NCBI RefSeq assembly: GCF_037126465.1
Contig: NC_088209.1
Location: 1,674,001-1,738,000 of the forward strand
Reading direction: 5' to 3'
From: Ornithodoros turicata
Lineage: Eukaryota; Arthropoda; Arachnida; Ixodida; Argasidae
DNA length: 64,000 bases
Below are positions 9,901 to 21,599 of the stretch, in pieces. The notes under the pieces are model-generated. The model did not search any database. It was not told the DNA's origin and worked only from the letters and a program-made list of their open reading frames with translations. The translations under genes were made by a program, and so were the position numbers. The first letter of the stretch is position 1, and each line of letters begins with the position of its first letter.

Positions 9901-12400
9901 TGATTTTGTAATATGTATATGTAAAAGTAAGATCACGGGGTTTGAACCCCGTACCTTCTTCCCCTGTTGTACCCTGAGAGGTCGCGTTTGATACAATCGC
10001 CTCCAAAACGGCACTCGGAATGGTCAAATGGCCAATTTAACCAACTTTGGGGCTTAAAATAATTTGATACAACAATAACATTAAACATGTCCTAAGCTGA
10101 TTTTTTAATATGTATATCTGAAAGTAAGATCACGGGGTTTGAACCCCGTACCTTCTTCCCCTGTTGCACCTGAGAGATCGCGTTTGACAAAATCGCCTCG
10201 TAAACGGCACTCGAAATGGTCAAATGGCCAATTTAATCAACTTTGGGGTTTAATATCATGCGATATAACAATACTATTAAAGATGTCCTAAGCTGATTTT
10301 GTAATATGTATATCTGAAAGAAAGATCACAGAGTTTGAACCCCGTAGCTTCTTCCCCTGTTGTACCCTGAGAGGTCGCGTTTGACACAATCGCCTCCAAA
10401 ACGGCCCTCGAAATGGTCAAATGGCCAATTTAATCAACTTTGGGGGTTAATATAATTTGATATAAGAATACTATTAATGATGTCCTAAGCTGATTTTGTA
10501 ATATGTATATGTAAAAGTAAGATCACGGGGTTTGAACCCCGTACCTTCTTCCCCTGTTGCACCTGAGAGGTCGCGTTTGACAAAATCGCCTCGGAAACGG
10601 CACTCGAAATGGTCGAATGGCCAATTTAATCAACTTTGGGGTTTAATATCATGCGATATACCAATACTATTAAAGATGTCCTAAGCTGATTTTCTAATAT
10701 GTATATCTGAAAGAAAGATCACGGGGTTTGAACCCCGTACCTTCTTCCCCTTTTGCACCCAGAGATGTCGCGTTTGACAAAATCGCCTCGGAAAGGGCAC
10801 TCGAAATGGTCGAATGGCCAATTTAATCAATTTTGGGGCTTAATATAATTTGATACAACAATAACATTAAAGATGTCCTAAGCTGATTTTGTAATATGTA
10901 TATCTGAAAGTAAGATCACGGGGTTTGAACCCCGTACCTTCTTCCCCTTTTGCACCCAGAGATGTCGCGTTTGACAAAATCGCCTCGGAAAGGGCACTCG
11001 AAATGGTCGAATGGCCAATTTAATCAATTTTGGGGCTTAATATAATTTGATACAACAATAACATTAAAGATGTCCTAAGCTGATTTTGTAATATGTATAT
11101 CTGAAAGTAAGATCACGGGGTTTGAACCTCGTACCTCCTTCCCCTGTTGCGCCCTGAGAGGTCGCGTTTGAGAAAATGGCCTCCAAAACTGGACTCGAAA
11201 TGGTCAAATGGCCAATTTAATCAACTTTGAGGCTTAAAATAATTTGATACAACAATAACATTAAAGATGTCCTAAGCTGATTTTGTAATATGTATATCTG
11301 AAAGTAAGATCACGGGGTTTGAAGCGCATACCTTCTTCCCCTGTGTCACCTGAGAGGTCGCGTTTGACAAAATCGAAGCGAAAACGGCACTCGAAATGGT
11401 CAAATGGCCAATTTAATCAACTTTGGGCTTTAATATAATTTGATATAAGAATACTATTAAAGATGTCCTAAGCTGATTTTGTAATATGTATATCTGAAAG
11501 AAAGATCACAGAGTTTGAACCCCATAGCTTCTTCCCCTGTTGTACCCTGAGAGGTCGCGTTTGCCAAAATCGCCTCCAAAACGGCCCTCGAAATGGTCAA
11601 ATGGCCAATTTAATCAACTTTGGGGTTTAATATCATGCGATATAACAATACTATTAAAGATGTCCTAAGCTGGTTTTGTAATATGTATATCTGAAAGAAA
11701 GATCACGGGGTTTGAACCCCGTAACTGCTTCCCCTGTTGCACCCAGAGAGGTCGCGTTTGACAAAATCGCCTCGGAAACGGCACTCGAAATGGTCGAATG
11801 GCCAATTTAATCAATTTTGGGGCTTAATATAATTTGATACAACAATAACATTAAAGATGTCCTAAGCTGATTTTGTAATATGTATATCTGAAAGTAAGAT
11901 CACGGGGTTTGAACCCCGTACCTTCTTCCCCTGTTGCGCCCTGAGAGGTCGCGTTTGAGAAAATGGCCTCCAAACCTGGACTCGAAATGGTCAAATGACC
12001 AATTTAATCAACTTTGGGGTTTAATATAATTTGATATAAGAATACTATTAATGATGTCCTAAGCTGATTTTGTAATATGTATATGTAAAAATAAGATCAC
12101 GGGGTTTGAACCCCATACCTTTTTCCCCTGTTGCACCTGAGAGGTCGCGTTTGACAAAATCGCCTCGAAAACGGCACTCGAAATGGTCAAATGGCCAATT
12201 CAATCAACTTTGGGGTTGAATATCATGCGATATAACAATACTATTAAAGCTGTCCTAAGCTGATTTTGTAATATGTATATGTCAAAGTAAGATCACTGGG
12301 TTTGCACCCCGTACCTTGTTCCACTGTTGCACCCTGAGAGGTCGCGTTTGACAAAATCGCTTCGAAAACGGCGCTCGAAATGCACAATTTTATCAAGCTG
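6931..12400. repeat. Satellite array, about 27-28 units of 196-197 bp
   Basis: The phrase TCCTAAGCTGATTTTGTAA recurs at 6951, 7147, 7343, 7539, 7735, 7931, 8128 and so on to 12253. Each unit carries a TCACGGGGTTTGAACC segment, a GAGGTCGCGTTTGA segment and GGTCAAATGGCCAATTTAAT. Two main variants alternate irregularly, one with ATGTAAAAGT and one with ATCTGAAAG. The last unit decays near 12400. No coding capacity is evident. The GGGGTTTGAACCCC core is an 8-bp-arm palindrome that also resembles a tRNA T-arm/B box (GGTTCRANNCC) with one change, so a tRNA-derived origin is possible but unproven. Confidence 0.95.
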
Positions 12401-12940
12401 CATAGTTTAATATAACAACGATATAAAACACAAAACGCTATGATTTCTATGTTACTCCCTCAACGCAAAGTTGTCCATTCTGTGAGCCCTTTGGAGTTCC
12501 GGAAAAAATGACAGTCCGCCTTTCGATCTCCTTCAGACCGGTCGCACAGTCTCAGCGCATGCGTATTAGGATAATACTGGGACTTAGTCCGTCGAGCGCC
12601 TAGAAGGGGAAGACTGTCTGAGTCGTAACTTTGAAGGCCCAGGGTGCATCAGGATTAACACTCACACATCGTGCCATGGTTGGTATGTGGCCTGGACGAC
12701 GTACTGACTAAAAATAGGCGATGACATTTCCAGAATTTGACTGTCTTTGTCGAAAAATCGTAATCTAAACATGGGCCCTGCACAAAAATCGACGGAATCC
12801 TCGTAGGCGCAATTCATTGAAATTCATTTGGCCACGGTGCACTAGATTTATCTTCTGCTAGTGCCTTTCATGTCTTCAGGGGTTCTTTGCATGGTATTCT
12901 TCTGTATTAGACGATGACATCTTGATATTTTAATTCTGTT
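12401..12940. other. Unassigned sequence between satellite and BEL element
   Basis: I see no ORF of note, no tandem repeat and no terminal repeat here. It may be host flank between the satellite and the retrotransposon, or the outer part of a decayed LTR. Confidence 0.4.
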
Positions 12941-12949
12941 TAGCTGTTA

Positions 12950-13359
12950 ATTGGCATAAACGCTGGCTCACATTGAATGTACATCCTGTAAGGCCGCTTC
13001 CCGCATAGCGGCTGAGCATAGTGGCGGAGCGCGCCGGCGGGGGGTGTCCGTGAATTTTCGGTTTGACCTGATAATAAACTTGTGCCGGTGTGTCTGTCTT
13101 GCTAAGCATAACGGCGGCTTTCATTCGCTAAAACGGCTTGAACAGATATCGAATACTCGTGAAGCTAAGGGGCTTGTTAGAAATCTTTTGTTCTCTTTTT
13201 GGTGACTGTCTGGGGGATGACAAAGGAGTGAAGGTTTTGAGAAAAATGACGAAGTTGTGTGTGAGAGATATGTTGTTTTTTTCGTCTTTTCGTCGGCTAT
13301 GAACGTGTCGTTCCATCAGCGTATCGAGTTTCTCCTTTTCGACTCTGCTATATAAGTTT
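12950..13359 (+). mobile_element. Probable 5' LTR region of BEL/Pao retrotransposon
   Basis: The stretch directly upstream of the primer-binding site has an AATAAA near 13072 and a TATATAA at 13349-13355. Its right limit is fixed by the primer-binding site at 13360. Its left limit is not visible because no matching 3' LTR remains in the window. It is called an LTR from position only. Confidence 0.4.
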
Positions 13360-13376
13360 TGGTGCCGAAACCGGGG
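13360..13376 (+). promoter_or_regulatory. tRNA primer-binding site of BEL/Pao element
   Basis: TGGTGCCGAAACCGGGG begins with the TGG complementary to a tRNA CCA end and closely matches the TGGCGCCGAAACC-type binding sites usual in arthropod LTR retrotransposons. It directly precedes gag-like sequence. Confidence 0.75.
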
Positions 13377-13426
13377 AGGGTTAACGTCAACGACCGATCA
13401 ACGAAAAAGTCAGGGAGTAAAAGAGA

Positions 13427-15428
13427 TGGACTGACTGAAAGGGAAACGCGGAACAATTCGAACGGCAGCTACGAAGCTCGCGGATGAGATACAGGAACTG
13501 CTGCAAAGACCAGTTTCGTTGGACTGGAGAGGTGAGCTTCAAGAGAAACTTGACCTGCTAGCAGTTAAGGAAGACGTATTAGAGCAGCTAAATAGCTCAA
13601 TTGAAGAATTGACTTTGGAAGACGCTGCGTTTGATGACGAGCTGGCAGATTCGCAGACCTAGCAGGATCGGTATGCATCACAAGATCACGAGCTACACAA
13701 AGACTAAATGCAAGAGGTAACGAAAGCCCGTCTCGCACGTCTGCAGTAAGTCAAGGCGGAAGGGGCAGCGGAGGTGCAGAAGACTTAACGGAGAATAGGC
13801 GAAGAACCTCAGTGAAGCTCCCGAAACTGGAGATTCCCAAGCTCAGTGGTGATCCAAGAGAATAGGGAAGCTTTTGGGATCAATTTGATTCTACTATTAA
13901 CAGCAATCCCTCGACTCCGAAGATTGATACAATCAAGTATTTAAAAAGCTACCTTATAAAGAAGGCAGCCACAGCTGCGAGTGGACTCTCACTAACCGCA
14001 GAAAACTACGATGTCGCTTTGACGCTTCTGAAGGAGAGATTCAAACGAAGAAACCTCATAATCGAGGAGCATATGTCACGACTACTGAATTTACCTAAAG
14101 GTGGTGACTCTGGACAAACAAGAGAGCTTCGCGAACTGTATGACGAGGTTACGACAGGAGTCAGGTCCCTGGAGGCTTTAAATGTCCCACAAACCTCTTA
14201 CGGTGTGTTACTTCTGTCTGCACTACGGAAAGCGATTCCCAACGATCTCAACCTCGAATATAACAGGAAGCACATTGACGGCGATGAATACATCAAATCA
14301 TACTTAGAATTCCTGAGAATCGAAGTGGCGAGCCGCGAGAGGCTGCAGCATGTTGGACCGTCAAGCTTTGAAGGTCGCAAGCCTCCCCTAGATAAGCAAC
14401 GACATCCGAAGAATACTCCACAGGACTCGCTCTTATGGTCAGTGCAGAACTACCGACTTGTGTTTTCTGCGGATCGAACGACCACAACCTGGAAGGCTGT
14501 ACAAAACTTCTGTCTATTCAAGAAAAGAAAGAAAAGCTGAAATCAGAAAGACGATGCTTCCGCTGCGGCAAAAAGTACCACCGATCCAGAGAGTGCATGA
14601 ATGCTTCGCGACTCAGGTGCGTGAGATGTGGATGGAGACATCTCACAGTCATGTGTGACCCAGTGGGCATCCAAGAGCAAGTATCTCCGGTGGCCGGTTC
14701 TGCACTGGCTTCATCTACAAGTTCTGGCTGCCTTGGTTTAGCCAACGGTACCGTCCTTCTTCAGACAGCGCGAGTTTGGGCAGAGAGCGAGACCAGGCGT
14801 CAACTTGTTCGTGTACTTCTAGACAGTGGAAGTCAACGGTCATTTATCAAGAGGTCACTTTCGAAGAAGCTCAAGTGTCAGTTATTAAGGGAGGAACAGC
14901 TTACACTTCACACGTTCGGGGCTGACTTAACATAGCAAAGGAAATTCGTAGCCAGTACAACAGAAATGAAGTTCCCATCGAGGCCTTAGAGATGCCAGAC
15001 ATTTGCAACGACGTCATGGAAGGCCCAAATGACGATTTAGTCTCCGGGATGCGACTGAACGGAATGCTTGTTGCTGACGTTTCCCCTTCCGACGCCAACT
15101 ACGAGCACACATTGGAATACTTATAGGAGGGGACTTCTTTCGGAAGGTCGTCACAGGAGAGACGAAGCACATCAGTGAGAGTCTTGTAGCAGTCAACACA
15201 AGATTCGATTGGACATTCCTAGGACGTTCTCATGCGAGCCAAGCAACGATATGCTCAAACATTGGAGCGATGCGGGTAACAAGAAATGCATGATTCCGAT
15301 CTGTCAAAGGAGGTGAAGAAGCTTTGGAATCTAGAACATCTCGGCATTCAACATAGCGACATCACAGTCGACGATGACACAGTTCTCCAGGAGTTCAGAT
15401 GAACTGTGAAAGAAGTGAATGGAAGGTA
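13427..15428 (+). pseudogene. BEL/Pao gag-protease part, decayed, first of three blocks
   Basis: Gag of the DUF1759 type is recognisable (LPKLEIPKLSGDP near 13815, then an open stretch 14019-14540). A different frame (14435-14935) carries three CCHC-like zinc knuckles, including CFRCGKKYHRSREC, and the aspartic-protease motif LLDSGSQRSF near 14818. Further pol sequence runs through GGDFFRKVV (about 15128) to 15428. Several in-frame stops and frame changes make this copy inactive. The coding sequence stops exactly at the AAGGTA duplication of the next element and resumes at 17632. Confidence 0.85.
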
Positions 15429-16024
15429 AGTATTGCTAGAACTGTACACTGGGAGCTATGACGTAACTATATCGACACGCGCCACTACACTTGGAGCTCT
15501 ACAGACACTGGGAGCAGTACGTAGTTAGCATTGAGATACCTAGCTAGACGCTGGGAGCAATCACGTAATTCTAGCAACACGTTGCTCTACACTGGGAGCA
15601 GTGCGTAGTTAGCAATGACATACCTAGCGAGACGTTGTTAGCAGGACGCTGGGAGCACGCAGTACGTAGTTAGCACTGAGATACCCAGCCAGACGCTGGG
15701 AGCAGTAGTCACTGGGAGCAATCACGTAATTCTAGCAACACGTTGCTCTACGCTGGGGGCGGGCACTATACACTGGTAGCCAGTACGTAGTTAGCAAATG
15801 ACATAACTAGCCAGACGTTGTTAGCAGGACGCTGGGAGCTCTCCAGACGTTGCCTCGGAGCAGTGCGTATTTAGCAGTGACATAACTAGCCAGACGCTGT
15901 TAGCAGTACGCTGAGAGCAAGATAGCCCAGACCAATCTCGCGCCGGCCCCGCCCCGGCTCATGCAAGTGATTGATAACCAAACATATGTCTCGTTTTTAT
16001 ATTTTATTTTCATTGTAAGACGAT

Positions 16025-16560
16025 TGCATGAAGCACAGCAGTTTGAAGCATGGACACGACATTTGGAATGGACATGGGGATGATCCTAGAAAAAATTATG
16101 CTCAGGTGAGTAAATTATTTGAATTGTTCTACAAAGACATATACCCGTGGAAGACTACATGGTTGCCTGATGCACAGAACTCGAAGCATGGGCACAACAA
16201 TTTGACGAAAAATGGACCTGGATGGTGATCCTAGAAAAAGTGTGTACGCTCCACTGAGTCGAGAGAGCTTTGCAAAGACCACACCTACCCATAGGGGACT
16301 GCATGGAGTTCTGAAGCACAGCTGCACAGCAACTCAAAATCATGGACATGACTATTTGGACCGGGGGATACTCCTAGAAAGTGCGCGTTCCAGTGAGTTG
16401 AAAAAACTTTTTGGAAAGGTCCTACAAAACACCCACTCATAGAGGACTACATGGATGCATGAAGCACAGCAACTCCGAGCAAGTCACAGACCTCAAAGAT
16501 ATGTCTTTCCTAGAAAGTGGAACCCTCTTTCAGTCATTTTTTCGGAAAAGCTTCCCAAAT
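16025..16560. repeat. Degenerate tandem repeats of about 140 bp inside the 2.2-kb element
   Basis: The phrase CCTAGAAAAA or CCTAGAAAGT recurs near 16084, 16231, 16371 and 16508. Each copy is preceded by a GAAGCACAGC..CATGGACA-like stretch. This gives three to four diverged copies of roughly 135-147 bp. Confidence 0.65.
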
Positions 16561-16950
16561 ATATTATTCGATATATCATGCTATATACATAAGTGATTTT
16601 CTCTTTTGCTAACAAGTCATAGCGACCCGAAAAGGCGGCACTAGTACGTAAGGAAGAATACTTACGAGACATGCCGGCGGTCACTGAAGACGTACACTGA
16701 CACACGGCATGTGGCTATCAAGTAACCTTATATAGTCAACTATGTCTGACTAATCTCTCTCTTTCTTTCGTTGTTCTTTGTAGCAATTAAGCATATCGCC
16801 TTTTCCTTACACTCTTGATCGTGTAACCCATATGAATTAGTTCCTCTTTGCATGTTTTCGTACAAAGTATCTTGTTGAGGATGTAGATAACAACCCCGTG
16901 GCGACTTGATCAACGAATAACCTCTTTTTCTCCTTGATCCGTAGCAGAAC

Positions 16951-17050
16951 NNNNNNNNNNNNNNNNNNNNNNNNNNNNNNNNNNNNNNNNNNNNNNNNNN
17001 NNNNNNNNNNNNNNNNNNNNNNNNNNNNNNNNNNNNNNNNNNNNNNNNNN
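16951..17050. other. Assembly gap, 100 N
   Basis: Exactly 100 N lie inside the inverted-repeat element, immediately before its right arm. A round 100 is a conventional scaffold gap, so the true length of the element's centre is unknown. Inverted arms are a common cause of such breaks. Confidence 0.98.
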
Positions 17051-17631
17051 ATAAAAACGAGACCATATGTTTGGTTATCAATCACTTGCATGAGCCGGGG
17101 CGGGGGCCGGCGCGAGATTGTCTGGGCTATCTTGCTCTCAGCGTACTGCTAACAGCGTCCTGGCTAGTTATGTCACTGCTAAATAAGCACTGCTCCCAGG
17201 CAATGTCTGGAGAGCTCCCAGCGTCCTGCTAACAACGTCTGGCTAGTTATGTCATTTGCTAACTACGTACTGGCTACCAGTGTATAGTTGCCCGCCCCCA
17301 GCGTAGAGCAACGTGTTGCTAGAATTACGTGATTGCTCCCAGTGACTACTGCTCCCAGCGTCTGGCTGGGTATCTCAGTGCTAACTACGTACTGCGTGCT
17401 CCCAGCGTCCTGCTAACAACGTCTGGCTAGGTATGTCATTGCTACTACGCACTGCTCCCAGTGTAGGGCAACGTGTTGCTAGAATTACGTGATTGCTCCC
17501 AGCGTCCTAGCTAGGTATCTCAATGCTAACTACGTACTGCTCCCAGTGTCTGTAGAGCTCCAAGTGTAGTGGCGCGTGTCGATATAGTTACGTCATAGCT
17601 CCCAGTGTACAGTTCTAGCACTACTAAGGTA

Positions 17632-17891
17632 TCAAGTCAGGCTACCGTGGAAAGCCTCCAGATCAAGCTTACCTTCCAACGAGAGCGTTGCAAAGGACAG
17701 ACTTTGTTCGTTAACGAAGAAGCTCCTAAAGAATGATTAGATCATGTTCGAATATGACAAAGCTATCCGACAGCACATGAGAGGGGAGCACGCTGAGCCA
17801 GTCGACCTATCAAGGCCAAGTGACGGCGTCACTTATTATATGCGGCACAGTGCAGTCTTGAAGCAAGAGAGACAGAGCACGAAGATAGCGA
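17632..17891 (+). pseudogene. BEL/Pao pol, second block (start of reverse transcriptase region)
   Basis: Homology to BEL pol resumes after the AAGGTA duplication with the family's LPWK block (about 17644). It continues through PSNESVAKDRL-like and YYMRHSAVLKQ segments to 17891. The sequence is frameshifted in the middle. It is cut again within the TK-(I/L)-xx-VFDAS region by the giant palindromic element; the remainder of that region lies at 32651. Confidence 0.75.
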
Positions 17892-18734
17892 AGTAATATG
17901 GGATCAGCTCAAGAAGCCGGCAAGTCACACAGTCATCTGGACGCCACTATTTAGCAATTAGAGCAATTTGGGACCCACCACAGTAATTAGGATCATTCAG
18001 GGAGTCATTACACTAATTGGGGAGCATCTAAGACGTGTCCAGACCACTGTGTGAGTTTCCGGCTACTTGAGCTGATACAAAAAATAAAAATAGGTAGAAA
18101 ATAAAATGAATAGATAGAAATAGAGTGGAGAGAAACAATTTATTCGAAAATCAACGATGTTGTGGCGAAGAAACCACTCCGGGGTGACCAGCGACAGCCA
18201 TGTTGGTAGTTGGCACCCAGCAGTTGCAGAGATCGACGACAGGTGGCCATTTAGTTGCAAGGCATCACACCAGATGGCACCACCATCATAGCTCTATGCG
18301 AGAAAGACAGAACAAGACACTAGCAGCAGGTAAAATGGCAACACTGCTGAACAAGTCTAGGCATGCGAGAGAAAAGGTCTAACCGCTACTGCTAAACAGC
18401 ACGGAGAAAACAGTACACATCGGGGAAAAGGCAATCGACTAGGCCTAACCACAGCGTCACAACACTGCGCGGCTAACACAAGGCGGGAACCACTAGCCAC
18501 ACGACGGTAAACGTGCGTCAACAGGCTTGGTACGGGACACCGCTAAACTAGTCTAAAGATGCGCGTACAGCGAGAAAAGGCTAACACGACCACGGTAAAA
18601 CAATGCGCAAACATCGATAAGTCACAAACCTTTTTCCCTGCGATTGCTCATCAGCCAGGCAGAAATTGAGCGAGCGCGGGGACTGCGGAGCAACCGAGCG
18701 CACGTCTGCTCTCCGCGACAGCCAGCGAGAAACG

Positions 18735-19960
18735 GACTCAGTGTTGCCACACGTAAAAAAAATTATCTGTAGATCCGAGTCCGAAAAATCTGTAGCCACG
18801 TCAAAACTCAGTTTCTTGAACGCTTTGCATTCAAATCTGGAATGTCTGCCTGCGTCTCTAAATTAGTGGAAGAGCAAGGGCTTATTTCGTTCCACTGCTG
18901 AAGACCACAGCTGGAATTTATTGCTGCGGCGCACTGGCATTACGCGTTAGAACTTTCGGTTTTGGTTTGCGATGTCGCGTACTTAAGTCCGCTACAATCA
19001 CAAAAAAAAGTATCACTGCACGTACATTTTAATACTTTGATATGTGTATTTACATCAGCTGTGGCGCTCCAATGCAAGAATAATGCAGGGGCGCCGTATC
19101 GCGTGTAGTAGAAACATTTCTCTCGCTCGTTCCACCAGTGGTGAGCCAGGATCGCAATGGACCACAAAAACAATAAAGCTCGATATATTATTTTCACAAA
19201 CATAATGAAAGCGTACATGCGTGACGCGAATTATAAACTTAGTGGTTTCACTGCAAAGCCAGTCAAGCAGTGGTTTATCCAGAATCCCAAGCATGGAGGG
19301 GTGGTGCAAACAAATGGGGGAGGGGAGTCATTATATATTATAGTTACGTCATTACAGCTTAACATATCATTACCGACATGTGTTTAAAGCTGAAATCGCA
19401 AGGGCACCCCCTGTAGGGGGTACACAGGTGAAAGTTAGGTGGGTGTCACTGAACATATGAGGGGGTGTTAGGGTGCTGTAGGGGGTCTGGATAAATCACT
19501 GCAGTCAAGCCAAGTCTGTGAGGCAAAGTGGTAACGTGCACACAAACACCCTAGAAAACAGATTTAGCGTTGAAGCTCGCCAATGGTTCAATCGCTGTAG
19601 ACATCTTTCTCCTCTGGCGAACCCTGCCAGTTTCGTGATCCACGGATCAAATCCATGTGAACAGCGAAGGCGAAGCAGCTTTACCCAACAGCGTACGTTT
19701 TGTGTGCAGGAGGCCCGTTATGGTGGTCATTGAGGGTCTGTTTCTTTGCTTCGTTTTCGTCAAATTAACTGCGGAATATATTCTAACAAATAGTCGGTAA
19801 AGCACTCAATCCCGTGTTCTGCTGACGTTTTTTATCGTTGTCGTTTTGTGCACTGATTCGAAACACTGGGTCGAGAGACTCATTCGTTGAAGCGAAAAAT
19901 CATGAGATTTTCAGAAATCTCTGTAGATTTTTGAAAAAAGTAGGTCTCAGTAGGTAGGTC
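18735..19960. other. Left-arm-specific 1.2-kb segment of unknown origin
   Basis: The arm follows its partner up to the CGACAGCCAGCGAGAAAC block and rejoins it at CATTGGTTGTGACATCATCC. The 1.2 kb in between has no counterpart in the right arm, which holds about 130 bp of other sequence there. It includes a G-rich stretch around 19405-19490. I see no terminal repeats or convincing gene. Confidence 0.5.
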
Positions 19961-20959
19961 TCATTGGTTGTGACATCATCCTATTGTCTCAAGGCTATAC
20001 TGTTTTTTCCACTAATGCTCCTTTGGACAAGGTCAATCTACAATGAAGCCATGGCATGACGTCATCATGCACCTGCGTGGCTCAAGGACGCGCACGCTCT
20101 AGACAGAAGACCTATTTTATTGAATCACTACCCCAAGATTATTTCCTTTATTCTTCTATAACGATTGCATAGGAAACTATTGCAGAAGAGCACCATGCAT
20201 GAAAACTAATCGTAGGAATTCCAAAGTCTTACTAAATGAGACTTGCAAAAGAACAAAATATCCTAACACGTAACTCCATCAATGGCTAATAAGAGGACTA
20301 GGCACTCAACAAATCAACACAGAGTACGGGTAACAAGGAGCGCAGAACGATGCGTCTACTCCATCCGACAGCCAGGCACGGAACTGAATCGTAATGCTTT
20401 CTCTCCTCTATAAAGTCATGCATCTGTCCCTCTTGCGGTTGATTTCTGAACTAATTTAATCGCAAAATTATTAAGAATAGCACTATTCCCATTCAGGGCA
20501 ACACTATCGACATCGTCGAGACAAGAATGTTCCTTGTCAAAAAAGAAAAAAATACAAAGCGTCAACAAAGGAAAGCATGCATATCGGGGCATGTCAGGAC
20601 ACGTCAGGACAAATCGTACGACTGCTGGGCAACAGAGGAAAACAAACACTTGAACAGAGTGAAAAAACACCCGCCATCATCGGACACGTACACTACATTC
20701 CCTCATTGTAAATCCGCTCGTCACAAAATCCACCTGTATCGTTCCACCGTTCCGTTCACCAGTGACCACCGTTCCAGTCCACCGTTCACCAGTGACAAAC
20801 CACACATCCGCACCCCATCAGAAGCAGAGAGAACCCCACCGACGGCCAACGCAATTGCTAGGAGCAGAATTAATCTGTCCACACCCGCCAGTGTCCAAGA
20901 GAGAAGTGAATCCTTGCGCCCCCTGTAGGCCGTTCTCATTGGTCGTGACGTTATCCTAT

Positions 20960-21599
20960 TGTAACGACGATAAGGACGGTGGGCGCATGCAACGCGACCC
21001 ATGCGCATTCTGTATCATTCTGCCATTAAACGCACAACATCGTCACGACGCTATGCTGCCTAACATTTGGTGGAGGTGCGAGCCGTCCACTGTCCTCGAG
21101 CTGCTGCCGCAGCCACCGAAGCCCCAGCCCTGAAGACATGACGCAGATCTGGAGCCGTGACCCGCAGATTGTGTGAACTGAACGACGATGTGATGATGTG
21201 TGACCCGAAGTCAACGTGACCCCCAGCCCAGGCAAGTCCCATCTGCTATGGCGGCAGCACAGCGTGGACGTCCGTCAACGGATCCAACCGTCTACAGGCA
21301 GCGTAGCGTCACTTCACATTCGCCACCCTCGTTGTCATCACAACCACGTCCTGGTCTGTCATCCATCCATCGTCAATTCAGGCCATCATCAACCACCGTC
21401 CACGTCGTCATTGCAGCAACTGACTTGTCCCACAACTGCCTCCTTCGCCGCCACGTACCGCGCCCCGGAGGGCCACGTCTCCGAGAGGGGGTATTGTAAC
21501 GACGATAAGGACGGTGGGCGCATGCAACGCGACCCATGCGCATTCTGTATCATTCTGCCATTAAACGCACAACATCGTCACGACGCTATGCTGCCTACA
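20960..21599 (+). mobile_element. Small LTR element (TRIM-like) with 105-bp LTRs
   Basis: Near-identical 105-bp direct repeats lie at 20960-21064 and 21495-21599. Each starts TGTAACGACG and ends GCCTAACA or GCCTACA. TGGTGGAGGTGCGAG right after the left copy is a likely tRNA primer site. The purine run GAGAGGGGGTAT right before the right copy is a likely polypurine tract. The interior of about 430 bp has no gag or pol. It is present only in the left arm, so it arrived after the palindrome formed or was lost from the other arm. No clear 5-bp TSD is visible. Confidence 0.75.

Larger units (their letters stand above)
15429..17625. mobile_element. 2.2-kb inverted-repeat DNA element, TSD AAGGTA, AGTA ends
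   Basis: The element starts AGTATTGCTAGAAC and ends with the complement (GTTCTAGCACTACT). It is flanked by AAGGTA at 15423-15428 and 17626-17631. The arms (about 15429-16015 and 17051-17625) are long inverted repeats made of short subterminal motifs such as CACTGGGAGC and GTACGTAGTTAGCA. It interrupts a BEL codon cleanly. Between the arms are tandem repeats and a 100-base gap. No transposase is seen, so it is non-autonomous. The 6-bp TSD and AG..CT ends resemble Polinton termini, but the superfamily is not proven. Confidence 0.85.

Noticed and set aside
6931..12400. Regular repeats considered as a CRISPR array
   Set aside because: Units are 196-197 bp, whole units repeat without unique spacers, and the genome is eukaryotic.
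12930..13316. Two minus-strand frames of about 60 codons
   Set aside because: They overlap the likely LTR region, lack domains and are short enough to occur by chance.
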